A stretch of DNA of 64,000 bases from Kappaphycus alvarezii (GCA_002205965.3 NADL03000655.1:434001-498000); one strand, 5' to 3'. Numbered from the stretch's first letter, positions 45,201 through 59,382 are shown. The notes: generated by a model from the sequence alone, not told the origin. Numbers and translations are program-made.

Positions 45201-47429
45201 GATAAAGGCCTTCTGGGGGTTCCCAAATGAGTGCCGAGCAGCCTTTTTCAGATTACTGGCAAGCAATCCGACCTAATGATCGTGGCGCCACGTCCTTTAG
45301 ATTCCGTAAATGCAATGAAGGAGATAGTCGCCGAAATGTGATTACTTGACGAAATATAATGTCAAATACTATGAAAGGATGATAAATCGCACTTGAGAAA
45401 AACTAATAATGAAAAGTATGATTAAGCTTTTGTTAGCTAGCTAAGAACATTTTTCAGAAAAATAAATAATCTATTAGCGTGCATTTAGGAATTGTTGCCA
45501 CATTTATATTCAAGTAAATGTTCTTATCAATTGAGCAGCCCAGATGCGATAAGATGTTTTCAATATGGACTTTGTAAGTATCTTTTTAATGTAGAAATGA
45601 GGAGGTAGATAGCAAAGGCATATTATAGGGATTATGCCTAACATGAAAGAGTATCTGAAAGATCGGAAAATATAACAAGGCTTTGTTAATTGAGCAGAGG
45701 TAATCAAGAGAAGTCACGGTTTCTTAAATACATAAATCCAGATCTAGAACTCTTATCTAAAGGTAAGTAGGTTTCATGGAAGGATAGTTCGGATTTTAAT
45801 CTAAAATTTCCAAAGGAACTGGGGCTAAAAGACTAGTGGACACTGTTACGCGAGGAAATAACCTTAAATGATCATTTAAATAACGGCAATGACTGTAATA
45901 CTGGGAAGCATAAAATCGTGAGATGAGTTCTCAGCGTCGGATACTTATGCTATTTTGGATTGGCATCGATTTTGTATCCCAGCCTGAACTACTTTTACAA
46001 GTATTGTATCAATTATAATAGGACATATCAGCCCGTGATTTCTGAAGCAATCTGTTTTCGTTTAGTATAGAATATAAATTATTTCTTATCTGAGGGAATT
46101 TCCAGTTTCGCGTAGATGGAATTTGGTGGGACGCATTTCTGGCGACCGATATGTTATTGATATAATTGATCGGATATAGTATATATTTTTTTTCATGGCA
46201 GCGTAGAATCAGAAATGTTTTTCGTCCCCATTTATTAGTTGATTTGGACAAAGACTAGTTACAATTGAACTAAATTAGACCGAAATAGTGTATTCAATAT
46301 TTAATTAAGGAAAGAAATTCTTATTAAAAATGCTATAAATCAAAGGCAGATCACAACAAAATTGCAAGTCAGATATATCTTCCAACAGCAACACTTCCAA
46401 ACTTTTCCTTCAGTTTCAAGCCTGCTGTGATATATCTTTGGGTTATCCGGGCAGTATCTTATCTAAATTTTGTTATCTATGACTAGTTTTGTATTAACTT
46501 AGTACAGTATTCTGTCTGCACCGCAAGCAAAGGCTCCATTAGATTGTTTTTTTCCGCGGAACCTATCTAGAATAACAGTAGGTAAAAATTTTCTTAATTT
46601 AATCTCAAAAATACGTTACGATTCTAAACGAAAACTTTATTTATCCTATTAAAACTAATTTTTCGATTTTCAACTCCAATTAGGCGATAAAAGGCACGCA
46701 TAATTCGCACGTAATATATCTATTCAGGGGTAAATATTTTTAATTGCAAGTTCAAATAGGGAACAACCTTAGCCACTGTCTCCTCCTGTTAATTTACCTG
46801 CTCTAATTCATAAAATTATAGGAGAGCTTTAAAAATGTAATGATATTATAATTTTACTGGAAGTACAGAAATTTCTGCATTTTGGAAAAGATAGCTGTGG
46901 CACGAAAAGATAAATATAAGATTTTTTGAAGAGCTTATTTGAGTATTCAAAAATGAAAAACCAAAATAATTAAATTGGAAGGATAAATCTGAAGTATAAA
47001 AATATGAGTGTAGATACGCTTCTGAGATTAAAATTTACTACAGCCCTCTGAGAGCCTCAAATTAATGAAGTGCCAACGTTACCTATATCTCATCTTCTAC
47101 ATTTCTTTCCATGTAGCTTTTTTTCTTGCTATAATCCCCTCTACAGTACTTGCAAGTAGAAGTAAAAATTTTGGGTTTTTTACTCTTAGAAGATATATTA
47201 GATCTAGCAGGGTGGGTTGAGTACCATCACCGCATGCCTCAATATTCCATTTACGTGAACACTACTGTACTTAAAATGGCATTTTAGGGACTGAGTTTCT
47301 CCCCCACTACTGTACCGACATACATTTCTGAGCAGATTTGGTTGTCTGGAAATCTTTACTGTGTAGATAGAATACATCTCCCAAGAGTAAAACGCCGAAA
47401 AATTCTCCAGCACTATACAAAGTGAAAAA
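45201..47429. other. AT-rich sequence, no identified gene
   Basis: Nothing recognisable. Several TACAGTA/TACTGTA heptamers occur (46,503; 47,143; 47,263; 47,311). Confidence 0.4.
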
Positions 47430-47700
47430 GGAGGTTTCGCTTACTGTAAAAGATAAGCTGAATGATACCCAGTTAACTTTTATGGTAGACGTGAGCATGT
47501 TGGTGGAAGGTTTAGGCAGTCGCTGATTTTGCTTTACTCTACCGGCAGGTAGAGGTAGTGATAGAAAGCAAAAAACCCATTTCAGGTTACTTCCAATGCA
47601 ACGCTAAGAAATACTTTCAGCTTCGAAAACCATTCCATCGCCCGGCTGGAGACATTTCTCACATATTGTTTGACAATGCCGAACGCTGCACAGGCTAACT
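47430..47700 (-). pseudogene. AT-decayed copy of R2-like C-terminal DNA
   Basis: DNA from about 47,440 to 47,700 aligns with 5,220-5,490. Shared stretches are AGATAAGCTGA.TGATACCCAG, GGTTACT.CCA.TGC, CTTCGAAA.CCATTCCATCGC and GACAATGCCGAACGC-type matches. Most differences replace G or C by A or T in this copy. No frame remains open. Confidence 0.75.
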
Positions 47701-48399
47701 GGATACCAGCCAAATTTTTTGTTACAGTAAATGAACCCCTGTATTCCCTTTCCAAAGAAGAGGCAAACGATGCTTAACATTTATTTTTGTGGCATGTTCT
47801 CTATTACACCACTGCGTAATAGAGATTTGCCTGCTGTCCGAATGCAGTTTTCTACTACACAGTTGTGTAACAGAGAACTTAAGGATCTTATTCCTTGAAT
47901 TATTGTTAATTTATACATTTTCTATTCCTAATCTTTTTGTTTATTTGCAACCCATTTATTTGACGTCGCGGTACGATACAGGTATTTATGGTAGGCCGTT
48001 TAGTAGTTTTAATTTATCAGTACCTATTCTCTAGATAATAATGTAGTTTTTAGTGAGTGAGCTAGAAAATACATGTTCTAGGATATGGCTACAGTATGCA
48101 GTGGCGATAAAATATTATAGGTCTTCCGTAATCTTGGGAAAATCCAGCTACACTGCATCGACCCTTTGCCGCCAACTTTCTGAAAAACGCTGCACTCATC
48201 TCCACTAATCCTTTAGCAGCGCCCGTGATAATTGCTTACGAGAATCTTATCCTCGCTGCTTAATCTTTATCTTCTAGAATTCTTATGGAGTGTGTCGTAC
48301 CCAAGGTATTTGGTTGTTGTGAAGAACTAGGTGAAAGTTCAGTTTGATATTTTTAAAATTTCTTTGCAACCACACGGTTCTCAATGACGCCCTTTGATC

Positions 48400-49800
48400 G
48401 TTAACAGGAGGCAAGAATGAGGTTTTCAAATATTTCATTTACGTACAAGTTAATTTTATAATGCGGTAAATGATCGATGAAGAGAAGAGCGCGATTATCT
48501 TCGCCTATTTTTAGGATTTTTGACGCCCAGATCAAGAACTGTAAGCTGCTTAAAGCTACAATGGAGGATAAGCAGTTCTTCGAATACCTCCTCACGAAAG
48601 CCACTCAATTATTTATTGATATTAACTGTAAAATAGTGGCGTTTGTAAAAAAATCGGAGGCAGTTCAGTCAGTCGGTGGAATGTCGAATGCAGACTGTAT
48701 ATCTACGTCACTCTTACATCCGAGAAGAATTTCCGAAGGCCATCTATCAGCTCAACGGCGTTGGAAAACGTGATAATTGATGTCAAAAACTGGAAGAAAG
48801 ACTGTAAAACCGGTTCGAAAATAGACTGGAAATGATGGTGCCACAGTTGGAGAGCCGTATTATTAATATCAAGACAAAACAGTCCGGTATTTCGAAAATT
48901 ACAGAAGTCTGACCCTATTTCATTAATTCTGGACACTTCTAAAGAGATGCCTGGAGATTACACCTCGGTATACTCGTTTTGGGAAGTGTGTCAGCTGCGT
49001 TTATCATGAAAGAAATCGCTCAACTAAAGATAACAGACAGGCAACTATCTTTGAGACACGAAGCGAATCGGGACCTGAGATTAAAATATTATAACATTGA
49101 AGGGGGATAGATTGAGCAGCGCTGGTAACGTATCTCTCCCTGAATATTTCGGCCAGTTCAATGTGAAAAAAGGAATGCTGAAGTTAATGTGCTACCGGAA
49201 AATCCAAAGATGTATCATAAAATGCTTGGGTATAATCCAGCACTATGGTTGCTTCGGACGAAAGTATTTGATCAAGTTGTACTGGCAGCGGAAAGTGCTC
49301 CGAAAGGGAAGATAAAAAAGCGAAAAAGGTCAAAATTTTTCCCAAGAATGTATTAAGGTATTTGAAAAGTACAATTTGGGAGCGGAGATCGCTTTGGCGC
49401 CAACTGGAATCAAGTTTGGTGATCTTTTAAGGTGGGACGCAGAAGGTGCAAGTAAATAGCTCAAAAACATCATTAAAATTAGTAAGCCATGAAAAGGAAG
49501 GCAACTATTTTTAACGCAACTTTGACAGCATTAAGATTTCATAAGCTTGATCCGATCAAGATATTCGGAACCTAGACACAGGCCTTATTCGATTCTGGAT
49601 CTGTGCGGAATCTGATTCCAGAAACTCTGGTTATAGGTCTTGGCATAATCGATGTACTATCTACACGAATGTAACAGTTGCAGATGGAACGGTAGCGACT
49701 TATATGGGAAAATTTGAAAGATTTTTTAAGTTTCTTGTGGACGTTAAGGTTGAAGTTGGTTTTTTCGTCATGAATGAATTTAATTTTGACTGAATCATGT
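48400..49800 (+). pseudogene. Gypsy element D: gag and protease remnant
   Basis: DNA at about 48,550-49,080 aligns with gag of element C (59,770-60,290): AATGGAGGATAAG, CCAGCTCAACGGCGTT, AAAACCGGTTCGA and CAGTTGGAGAG are shared, and the zinc-knuckle region is present but broken. The protease start is better kept than elsewhere in the window: ALFDSGSVRNLIPETLVIGL (49,582 onward) retains DSG. VTVADGTVATYMGKFERF and FFVMNEFNFD follow in shifted frames. No polymerase was identified downstream. Confidence 0.7.
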
Positions 49801-52635
49801 GGCATTTAAAATAACGCTCGAGAAGTAAGTAAAGAATCTTGCTCAAAGATAAAATAACCATGCATTATTTAATCTGCCTGTATTTGAAGATTGATTCCGA
49901 GTCATCATCCTTCCTAATTTGCGCTTTGAACCCCCTCCTATCTTTTCTGAGATCCTTATGTAGTGTTGAAACGGTTTTTAATACTAGAATTATATCCACC
50001 AGTCAAAATGTCTAGAGCTCTTGACTAAAAAACTGTCTAGAAGACGGAGAAAAATACAATCCTTCTATTTAAGTGTGTAAGGAGTAAAATTACTGCCTAG
50101 AACTCGGTAAATAAACTATTTCTTACAGTATTCAGGAACTGATCGACTACTTCGTTTAGTAAATGAGATTACGTTAATGCCTTATAATATTATATCTAGC
50201 AACTGCGTTGATTTTCTCATACGTAGTTTCTGAATTTTCAATCATTATCTTGTCAGTACTATAAACTCGACCGTCTCCTTAAATAAACTGCACACGTTAA
50301 GATACAAATTCTTGTCTAATTACCTTAACTGCTGTTGGATGAATTAAACATCTTTGTCAAAGTACTGCACTAATCTGCAGACATTTCTTATTGTAATATA
50401 GAGCCACTTCCTCCTTTGGAAAAATATTTCTCTTTACAAGCTTCGCCACGATTATTTTCACATTAATTCTTAGATCTGCATTACATAATACAATCATCTT
50501 AACCACAAGGAGAATTTCATTGCGAACAAGGCAACTTCGCAAAGATACGTTGGCAGCATTTCTTGGCATTATATTGTCGTTGAAAATATGCATCTTCAGT
50601 CCAATTCAAGTCCTCATATAAGATTTTTCCTCAATCGTCGTTTTGGAATGAACTAGAGAATAATTTTAATGTGAAAAAAAATCTTTTTAACATATTAGTG
50701 ATTCTTTAAATATATTTGTAGGCTCCCATTTTCTAAACAATTATACTTTCACTACATTTATTTAAAGAATAATCCCAAGTGTCCTTACCTTCATGAATTA
50801 TAGTTCTCTTTATACCTCCATTTTCGAAGGGGAAAGTCCCGACTCTTGACTCTCTCCTTTCTTTAAATTACGTTCTGATATTTTTCGGAGTACATTTCGT
50901 ACACCTAACCACAAATAAGTACAGAATCACGAATCCAATATTCCCGCAAATATTTTTCTTCGACTACCAGATGGAATTATTTAAACAATTAACAGTATTT
51001 AAACACTTAAACAGGCGCATTCAAAGCATCCATGCTACTGCTAGCCTCTTCACCAATTAAATTGCTCATCCCCTTTCCCTCCCGGTGGCATTGAAAAAAA
51101 ACTCCATCCAGATCCTCTCACGAAAATCGCCACGAGAAGGGCCGCCAGTATTCACAGACTGGTAATATTTCATCGAGATGCGGCGAAATATGACTGTTTC
51201 GCTACCAGAAACGCATTAAGAATTGTCCACATCGTAACCATCGGCGGTGCCCGTGAATAAAAGCAGGAGACCGAGGAGAAAATTGGGAAAGATTAAATCG
51301 ATAGGACTGAGGATGTTTTCTCTGAATATTTCGATCTGTTGCAGTAAAATTGTTTCGAGGGTCTGGTAGGTACTTTGTCGTCGTAAATGGAGTATTGTGA
51401 GGTCATATAGCGTTTTGAAGTAATTTTGGACTCCTAATGGTGGTAAGGAACAGAGATTGAGATTGATGAAAGGTAATGAGAGGAGATAGATATGGCGGAA
51501 GAGGCTACCTACCATCTTAAAAGTCCAAGAGAATCTAATGCGATTTTATTGGACCTACAAATTTTGAAGTAATTGTTTAGGTTTGATCTCGAAGCCAGTG
51601 ATTTTGAGAAATGTATATATGCCTTGAACGTATCTACTGCTAATCTTTCTTGTCCAAAATATTCGCTATAATGAATTTCAAGTATTTATTATTTGTGACT
51701 CAGATCCTAGATTAAGCCAGGAAATATAAACAAGTTAAGTAAAATTCTTTCTTTGGGAGAGTTATAGTACAATTGATAACAAATTCAAGTACAAAAATTA
51801 GTACTACCGAATTTGAAAGTCAACTTCAGTTCCAAGAAGCGGTTCAAATAGTTTTATACGAGAAAGAGATGTAGTAGACCCTGACACCTCAAGTCATACC
51901 TGTAGATATTGAGCACCCCGTCCATTTCAATGTTGTCTCTTTCCCAAAACTAAACGAAAATGGCACTTTTGTCGCCACCAAAAGCTCAATTTAAGGGCGG
52001 TTGGCACTAAGAATTTTATTACTGCCGATTTAATGCGATCAGAGTACTTGGCTCTACCAATGGCTCATTTAGCCCTCCAGAAAAATTGCTCATGTTTCGG
52101 GGTTCTGAGGTGAGAGTATCGATATGTTAAACCTCTTTTGTAGCTTCTCTAGATGTTGATTTTATTCTGAAATTTTTTTCCAAATGTTTCATGACAAAAC
52201 AGGCAGTGCAGTGATTTTCTATTGGGCCAGAGAGAAGAGGAATAGCTTAATATGGGTTGAGGATGGATTTGTGTGTTTTAGAGTGGGACGGAGAAAGGAA
52301 GTGTGCACAGGGACAGAGGTTTGGTACAGGGTGTCTCTGAGGAGGTAGATTATGGCAGTGAAGAGGTCTTTCATGACAGTGCAATGCAGCAGAGAACAGT
52401 TAATTCGGGTAATTACATTGGTTTGAAGGATTTTTTTGTGATTAAATAGATAGAGTATTTCGAAGAATAATCAAATACGTTACACTATTGAGATGTTGAA
52501 ACCATACGCGATTGTCACCTTGGACGACAAAACGTTATATTTTTTGTTGCACGCGAGGTTGAGACATCCAAAATCTGTATAATTATTTCACCGTGCCTCA
52601 GAAGCACTTTTAAAAGGTGAGAAACTCTTTTCAGC

Positions 52636-53100
52636 GTGTCTTCCTGTGTATCGGTACCCGTTTTCAATTTTCCAACTTTCAACGTCTCGAAGATTCATAC
52701 AAATCCTTTACCCAGGATGAAACAGAATGGACTCGGCCCCTGCCAAAAAAAAATTCCATTTTCAAGAGATATACTTAGGGTAAAATGCGACGGGCCTGCT
52801 TACAAACGTTACACACAACTAATTGATGCCACCTTTCGCCGGAACATTTTTCAAATTATTTTAAATATGGAGGCGGTTTCAACCGGTTTCGTTTCCCAAT
52901 CACAAAAAACTGCTGGAAGATATCATCAATCGGCACTTAAGGTTATCTTCGTTGCATTTAGACATCTTAGTCTTCAAAAAGGAACAAAAAAGAGTAAATG
53001 TCATAGAAAATTCTACTATACACACTCAAGAGCAAAAACTGGCTACATAAATAAGCTTCGCGGATTCGGGGGCAAATATACAGTTTATATTTATTATTAA
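52636..53100 (+). CDS. Hypothetical 154-codon open frame
   Basis: This is an unusually long open frame for DNA this AT-rich. It has a basic composition with KKIPFSRDILRVKC, YKRYTQLIDATFRRNIFQII and a Lys/Arg-rich C-terminal half. I recognise no domain, signal peptide or membrane segment. It could be a remnant of a retroelement protein or chance. Only its length and the fairly polar, non-repetitive composition support coding. Confidence 0.2.
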   Translation: MSSCVSVPVFNFPTFNVSKIHTNPLPRMKQNGLGPCQKKIPFSRDILRVKCDGPAYKRYTQLIDATFRRNIFQIILNMEAVSTGFVSQSQKTAGRYHQSALKVIFVAFRHLSLQKGTKKSKCHRKFYYTHSRAKTGYINKLRGFGGKYTVYIYY

Positions 53101-56100
53101 CACTAATTGGAAGTGAAAAGGCAAAGAAATAAGTATTTATTAGCGCAATAATGCACATTTTCAAGGACTGGAGCGTCAAATGCTGCATTCGAGCTTTTTC
53201 GATTGCTTATTCGTGACTGGAAACAGGAGGAAAGCAGTTAAACTGTCTAAGAATCAGATTGACAATTAATGGGCCCTAGAATTAAGTATTGCAGCGAAGT
53301 AGAAGAAATTAGTTCCCAAAAGGGCTTTTCAAAAGTTTGAAAACGAAGAATTAGTATGTTTCGGTCTCCACGATGACAAGAGTTAGAGCCAATTGAATTG
53401 AATTGGATTCATTACGCACAGGGCACCATTTTTGAATGAATGATTAAGTTGTGTTGGGGAGATACCGAAGGATCTCGAAATGTTTAATTATTTCCCTGTA
53501 TTTCTTTTGAATAAGATGGATCGGCCTCCACGGAAGGTGCGCAAGTAGACTGATAAGACTATAAATTGAAAGGTAAGGTAGCAAACGGTTACTTTAATCT
53601 TTTAAAGTTTATTTCGTACTGATAATCGTAGATTATATATAAAATAGTTGTGTTAAGAAAAAGAAGTTTTCTACGACCTCCTCGCGCCATTAAGTTGTAA
53701 ATAGTTAACTTGCGCAAAAATGTTAACATAAAAGAAATGAAGGAAAATCTGCAATTCACGAGCGGCGAATGTGTGCAAGCTGCATTGGTAGAAATATTCT
53801 CTGTAGAAAGAGTTGGAAATTAGCAAGTGAAAACGTGAATTAAAGTCCAGTTTAGGGCCATTGGCTTGAATCTTTGGGTCTATGGCTTGATGAAGATCTT
53901 TGAAACAAATATTTTCGCTGTGTTTGTGCAGCTAAAAATAAAACAGTTCGATTTTTGAGACGGCAGGAAAAGAAATTCCCCTAGTCCAGATAAGATGGAA
54001 GGAATAAAAAGTAGACGTCTAGAACAAAGTCCAAATTTATTGAAGAAGTGGAATTGTGATAAATCCTACAGTTTAGAGCACATTATGGAATGAAGTTTGG
54101 GTCGTTAGTGATTTATTTGGGGTCAAATACAGATTATAAACAATGATTCACTTTAAACAAGACGTACAAAATGTTTTTGAAAAACGATATTACAGTCTCA
54201 AGCGCGAATGAAGTAAAGTAAACGGAAAACATGACGCCAGGGTGCAGTGACCTAAAATGTCCCACATTTGAGTAATTATCTTATCCTCATGAATTTTGGT
54301 AACGTGCAATTCACTTCCAGTGGCGTAGATAAAATCGAACTCACCTTACCTGCATTGAAATAACCCGAAAATTACCACTCTTGGAAGAAGAACATATTAA
54401 ATATCCTGGAAAAGCTTGATAAATGCAGGATATATATCAAAAGTGTCGACCTTCAAAAAGAAGCTTAGATATTTTGAGAATCTATAAAACATTTTTAAAG
54501 GATCTGTGATTATTGTAATGCAATCCAAAATTATATGCACAGATAGGGTATCTATGCGGTCGGAGGAGAATGAAACAATGGATTTATTTATTTTTTACCG
54601 GTCGAAGACTTCTTAAAAACTGTCACCTCTGTAGGCGCTTACACAAAATAATTTTATTCTTTTATTCTGTTTGCCCATATCTGAATAAAAATTGAACGGC
54701 ATGTCATTGACATGAGCTCGTTGGTAGAATATAGTGAGCATATAAAATTGCAAAATAATAAGAAAAGAATTTCCAGTGAACTGATATATCTCATGTAAAT
54801 ATTAGCAGGTGAGTTTACTAACTTTCAGGGAATCGAAAGAGTACTATGTATAGCTGGTTGCGAAAGATGCAAGAGGAATAATTAGATAGCCACGGAAATT
54901 GACCGAGCCGTCGATAGAAAAGTATTACGTTAATTCTTTTCTGGTATGCTCTGTAAGCACATGTTTGCTATATTTCTTTGTCATATCTTCTGAAATGGAT
55001 TTCTATGAGTCCATCCTCAGTTTATGTAATAATAGAAGGGGGAGTGTGGGGTGCTTTAATGTCAGAAAGATATGGTCGGTTTTGGCCCGGGAAATCCCAG
55101 TGGGTGACAATCAGTACCTCTTAATTTTACAAAAAAACATGGTTCAAGGCTAGCTAATGATAAAGTGATTTTAGTACTGATAAGCTGTCGACTGATTGTA
55201 CATGAAAGTTTCAGTCCGTGTTAAGTTTTCCCCAGACTACTGCCGCTGACAAGTTATACTCCTTTTCCCAGTCAAGTTTGATATCTGTGGCGCCTTGGGT
55301 GGCGGGACCAGAGATTTTTCCGCGGTATCTCTTCCTTTGCTGCTTCCCATGGTGGTTACATTTCTCAGCAGGAACTTCGTTACGTCTATAAACGCTTTGG
55401 ATTCAGCCTCCAAGTGATGCGGGCAAGACAGGATAACAGATACCGCCTGTCAGCGAAGTTGCTCTCTTAATAGTCTCCGCACGCTTCGCTCCTTTAGAAT
55501 TCGTAAAACTTTTCGGTTGCGGTAATTTGTCCAAAAAACTGGTTCTTAATTTTCTCGCCACTTTCTAAATAAGTTTATCCGTTCGGAAAATTCAAAGAAT
55601 CCTCAGCATAAGGTCAATATTTCGGTTGCAGTTTCCAAACAAGTCCTAATTAGATGAAGATGTAGGTATAATTGATATTCTTCCATAACATGCAGCATTT
55701 AGATAATAATCTGTTGGGTGATCGAGCGGAAATACTACAACGAACTCTTGCACTCTCATAATAAGCACATTTTTTACCTATAGTTGCTATGGACCTGTCA
55801 AACAACGAAATACTGTTCACTTATAAGCAAATAATGAAAAACTAAGCTGTATCAGAGTCCTTCTGAAGAGAGAATTCAACTAAATATCTACTGAAATGGG
55901 CCACCAAAATACAATTGAGTTTAATATTGTCAAAAAATCCGCTTTCTTCCTCCACGAATATATTACAGAAATATATGATATTATAATTACTTGGAATAGT
56001 ACTATTATCTACCTTTCCATTGGAGCATTTAAGTTTGGCTTTATCATCTTCCATTGCCATATTAATTATCAATCTAATTAGATAATAAAGCTCTACGTCC

Positions 56101-56696
56101 AACAGAGCAGCTTGTCCAAAAGATCAGCTTGTTCCAGGACAAGATTAATTAATGCAGCAATTTATGTTCACTTGATTGCAATAGCGCAAGTATTTTTTTG
56201 GCAGGGATTAATAAATAGAAAAAATATCTATATTCTAGCATTTCCGGAGAATATTACAACTTTTTAATGATTGAAGATATCCTAATTTACCTCAAGATTG
56301 GTCTAATTAATTTTTTTGAAGTGAATTATTTAGGTCTCGGCTAGTACACTTGTAGGAGCTAGTGGTGAAGGCAATTCAAATGGTCGATGTCCGATCTCTT
56401 CTATCCCTGTACTGGTACCGATGCCGCCCTCTACATATTCATTTTGAACGTATTTTGTGCTCTGACATAGCCCACAAATACAAGTTCGAGAAGAATTTTA
56501 AAATAGTTCAGCCATTCAATTCAAACGAAAGGCTCAAAACACGTGCCAAAAATGGCTACCATGTTAGTTTAATTACTTTCTATTGACTCTTCTGACAGCT
56601 TACAGCTAGCAAAAAATCTTACAGACGTCTGTTATTGTAGTTTACTGTACAAGCTAGAACTTGACCGTTACGCTTATGCACTGTACAGTGCTTTAA

Positions 56697-56729
56697 GCTT
56701 GAGCTGATCTTCTTTAGATCAGCTCAAGC
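56697..56729. repeat. Perfect 14-bp hairpin
   Basis: GCTTGAGCTGATCT (56697-56710) is followed by a 5-base loop and its exact complement (56716-56729). It could act as an RNA hairpin or mark the edge of a small palindromic element. A CACTGTACAGTG palindrome lies just upstream (about 56,680-56,691). Confidence 0.8.
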
Positions 56730-56879
56730 AAGTTTAGGATTAGCCTCCCACTGTCTTCTGTATTGTTTCTGAAAAATTCCTTCGATCGTTCGGAAGCATC
56801 ATTCGACTCGCCTCGAGGTCTATATATGCCCCGGTCCACCTCCATGCTCTGTTTGAGTAAAGTCTCTGACCATCTTCTC

Positions 56880-57005
56880 TCCTCTCAAATCTCCTGCTTG
56901 GTCCCTCACTCCTTCTCTCTCTTACTCTCTCACTCTCTTCTTCTCTCTCCTTCCCTCTTTCCCTTTTTTTCTCCCCCGTTCCATCTCGTCCATCCCTCCA
57001 TCACA
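56880..57005. repeat. Pyrimidine tract (CT-rich low complexity)
   Basis: About 125 bp of almost pure C/T on the plus strand (CTCTCTCTTACTCTCTCACT and similar). This could be a degenerate CT microsatellite or a promoter-type pyrimidine stretch; no gene follows it directly. Confidence 0.8.
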
Positions 57006-58280
57006 TCATGCGCCGTTTGTCATCAAACTTCGGGTGCAGATCTTTTTTGTCAAATTTTTTGTGATAAAGTCTTTGAAACGAATGAGATATATCTAGATCT
57101 TAGATATACTTGAAAGTATATATACATATCACTAATGTTTAATATAGAAGGTCTACTCTTCGTTAGACAGTTTAACAATATAAAAAAATGTATGAGCTAC
57201 ATCTTGAAGCCAAATGCATATACATAATTGCGTCGAGTTACAATAAATATTAATTGCATCTGTGAAATATATTTCTCAGAGTTCCCGTGCAATTGGTCTG
57301 TTTCGTTCAGGGTCAACTTCATTCCAAGCTTTCTAGATCGCATTAAATTAAGCACAAGGTGATATCAAACAATCCTTGTTTTAATCCTTCCTTGTACTTC
57401 TTGTACGACGCAATGGGTTTATATGAGGCTTTCAAAATGAAGTACCTCATCGAAAATCAGCGTAAAGCACAATTTTTTAAGAGGCTCTACCAGGAAATAG
57501 TTTCTATAGGTATATAAATCGTGTACGTCATTATACTATAAGAATTTGTTATTATACTTTCAATTACGTTTTCATAGAGGTAACGCGGTCTTGGCCTTCG
57601 AAAAAGTCTAATTTCACTCTAAAAGTTGAAATTCCAAGTATTTTAGAAGCAAAAATGGCAAATGGTCTAGAATACTACTTGTGCAAGAGAAAAAGATCAT
57701 TTGTGCCAAGTCTTAAAACACCTAAGAGTGTCCGCTATTCGTACTGTAGATCCTGAAATATGGTTTGAATGCAACGTAATAGGCCCCCAAATTTTATCAT
57801 TACTCTCATTAAACCAACCTATTTACTGCGAACAGTGTGTTGTTATAAAACTGGTCCTTTCGGTAGGAAAGTGCTCCTCTCTACAAACTCCTGTTTTCTT
57901 CATCCCTCACCTCTACTGTTTTCAAACATCTCTCTCCCCCTATATTCTCTCAAGAACGAACTCTTAAAACTAATTCTCCCCTTTTAATCCAAATTCACTG
58001 TACAAATACATTTTCCATTTTATCTTTGAGGATTTCAGTCATCCTTATTCAGAAAAGAGTCGAAAGTAAATCTTTCGACTCGTGATCCGATTCGCCCTCC
58101 TAATTCAGTTCCGATATTTTATCAAGCAGATTTTTTATTATTGCCCTGATTGATTGTAAGTTCAAACCTGCGACATTGCCTTGCATTTTTTATTTCTTCC
58201 AAGGCCGTGAAATTTTTCGAAGACATCGCTTGACTTAAAGTTGGACATCAACGTCGTTAAAGCAACACCCCTGCCATCAA

Positions 58281-59382
58281 CTAACCAACAATCAACCCAA
58301 TCGGCTCACCCCCCCATTTTGCCTCAACATGACCAAGCTCCGCCCGTCCTTCACCATCTCTAAGGCATCCAGAGCCAGCCGTCTCCTCATTGCCCTGGCC
58401 TTGATGGCCAACGGGCCAACCGACTACGAAGACGGCCACAGAAGGATGGACCGAGAACGCCTTCGGGAGTGAGTCCGCCGTCACTGCTTCAAGAAGGAAG
58501 AGGAATCAATGAAGTAAGTAGACGAAGAAGAGGATAAAGCTGCTGTGGACGAACCGAGAAGTGAGGAGGGTTGGGTGGATCTATGGGAGCAACTGGTGGG
58601 CAACCGTAGTGAAGCTTCTTGGGAGGACGGAGGGGTAGTGCGGGAGTAATCCTTACTTCGGACTCATCTACTGGGTATGAGTCGGAGCTTGAGGATCTTA
58701 AAGAGAAGTTGGAGGATCTTGATATGTCAAAGTAGGCTATCTATCATTCTGGGACGATCGACGGGATTTGTAGAGACTGCATTGGCGGCATGGATATTGT
58801 TGAGGAATTTTTTGGCTCTTATCTCAAGGACTAATATTTTGAGGATTAAATCTATATATTTGTCCTGATAGTATCTGCTGTTAGTCTTTCTCGTCAAGAC
58901 GACTCCGTTCAATGCATTTTATGGTGTTCAGTATGTTTGTTTTAGACTTCGGGGTTTGCCCAAAATTCTGCACAATCTGAGTAATCTGATTACTCTTGGC
59001 GAGCTCAAGCAATATGCGAGACAACTTCAAGGGCAGATTCAAGCAGTCTAGAAGTTGAAAGTCAACGTCTCCCTTTAGAAAAATTTCTTCAGCCCTACCC
59101 TCTGAGAAAAGTGGTAGATCTTTCACCTTTTATACTCCCTTGTAGTCTCTTGGTACAGCTTCCTCGTTCATCTCTTTTCGTCCCTACAACTATACTTCGG
59201 CAGCACTCTTGTCGTTTGCAAGGCCTCCGTATTGGGAAAACTGGCTCTGAGATTATCATCCTCTACATATTTATCTCTATCATCTTTTTAATCTTGTGGA
59301 GGGGATTGTCCCCGAAGTATTCGAGTTACGATGTACTAGGCTTACTCTTAGTTTGATATTATTTATTTAATTTTTTGAAGCC
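58281..59382 (+). other. Region upstream of gypsy C gag; small ORF
   Basis: A more GC-rich island at 58,300-58,640 contains a 47-codon plus-strand frame beginning MTKLRPSFTISKASRASRLL, followed by acidic, Glu-rich readings in the same direction. It may be the leader or an extra upstream ORF of gypsy C. It is not recognised. Confidence 0.3.

Larger units (their letters stand above)
49801..58280. other. AT-rich sequence, no identified gene
   Basis: About 8.5 kb. The longest frame, 52636-53100 (plus, 154 codons), is listed separately. There is a 14-bp perfect hairpin at 56697-56729 and a pyrimidine tract at about 56,880-57,000. No RNA gene or element motif is recognised. Confidence 0.4.
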
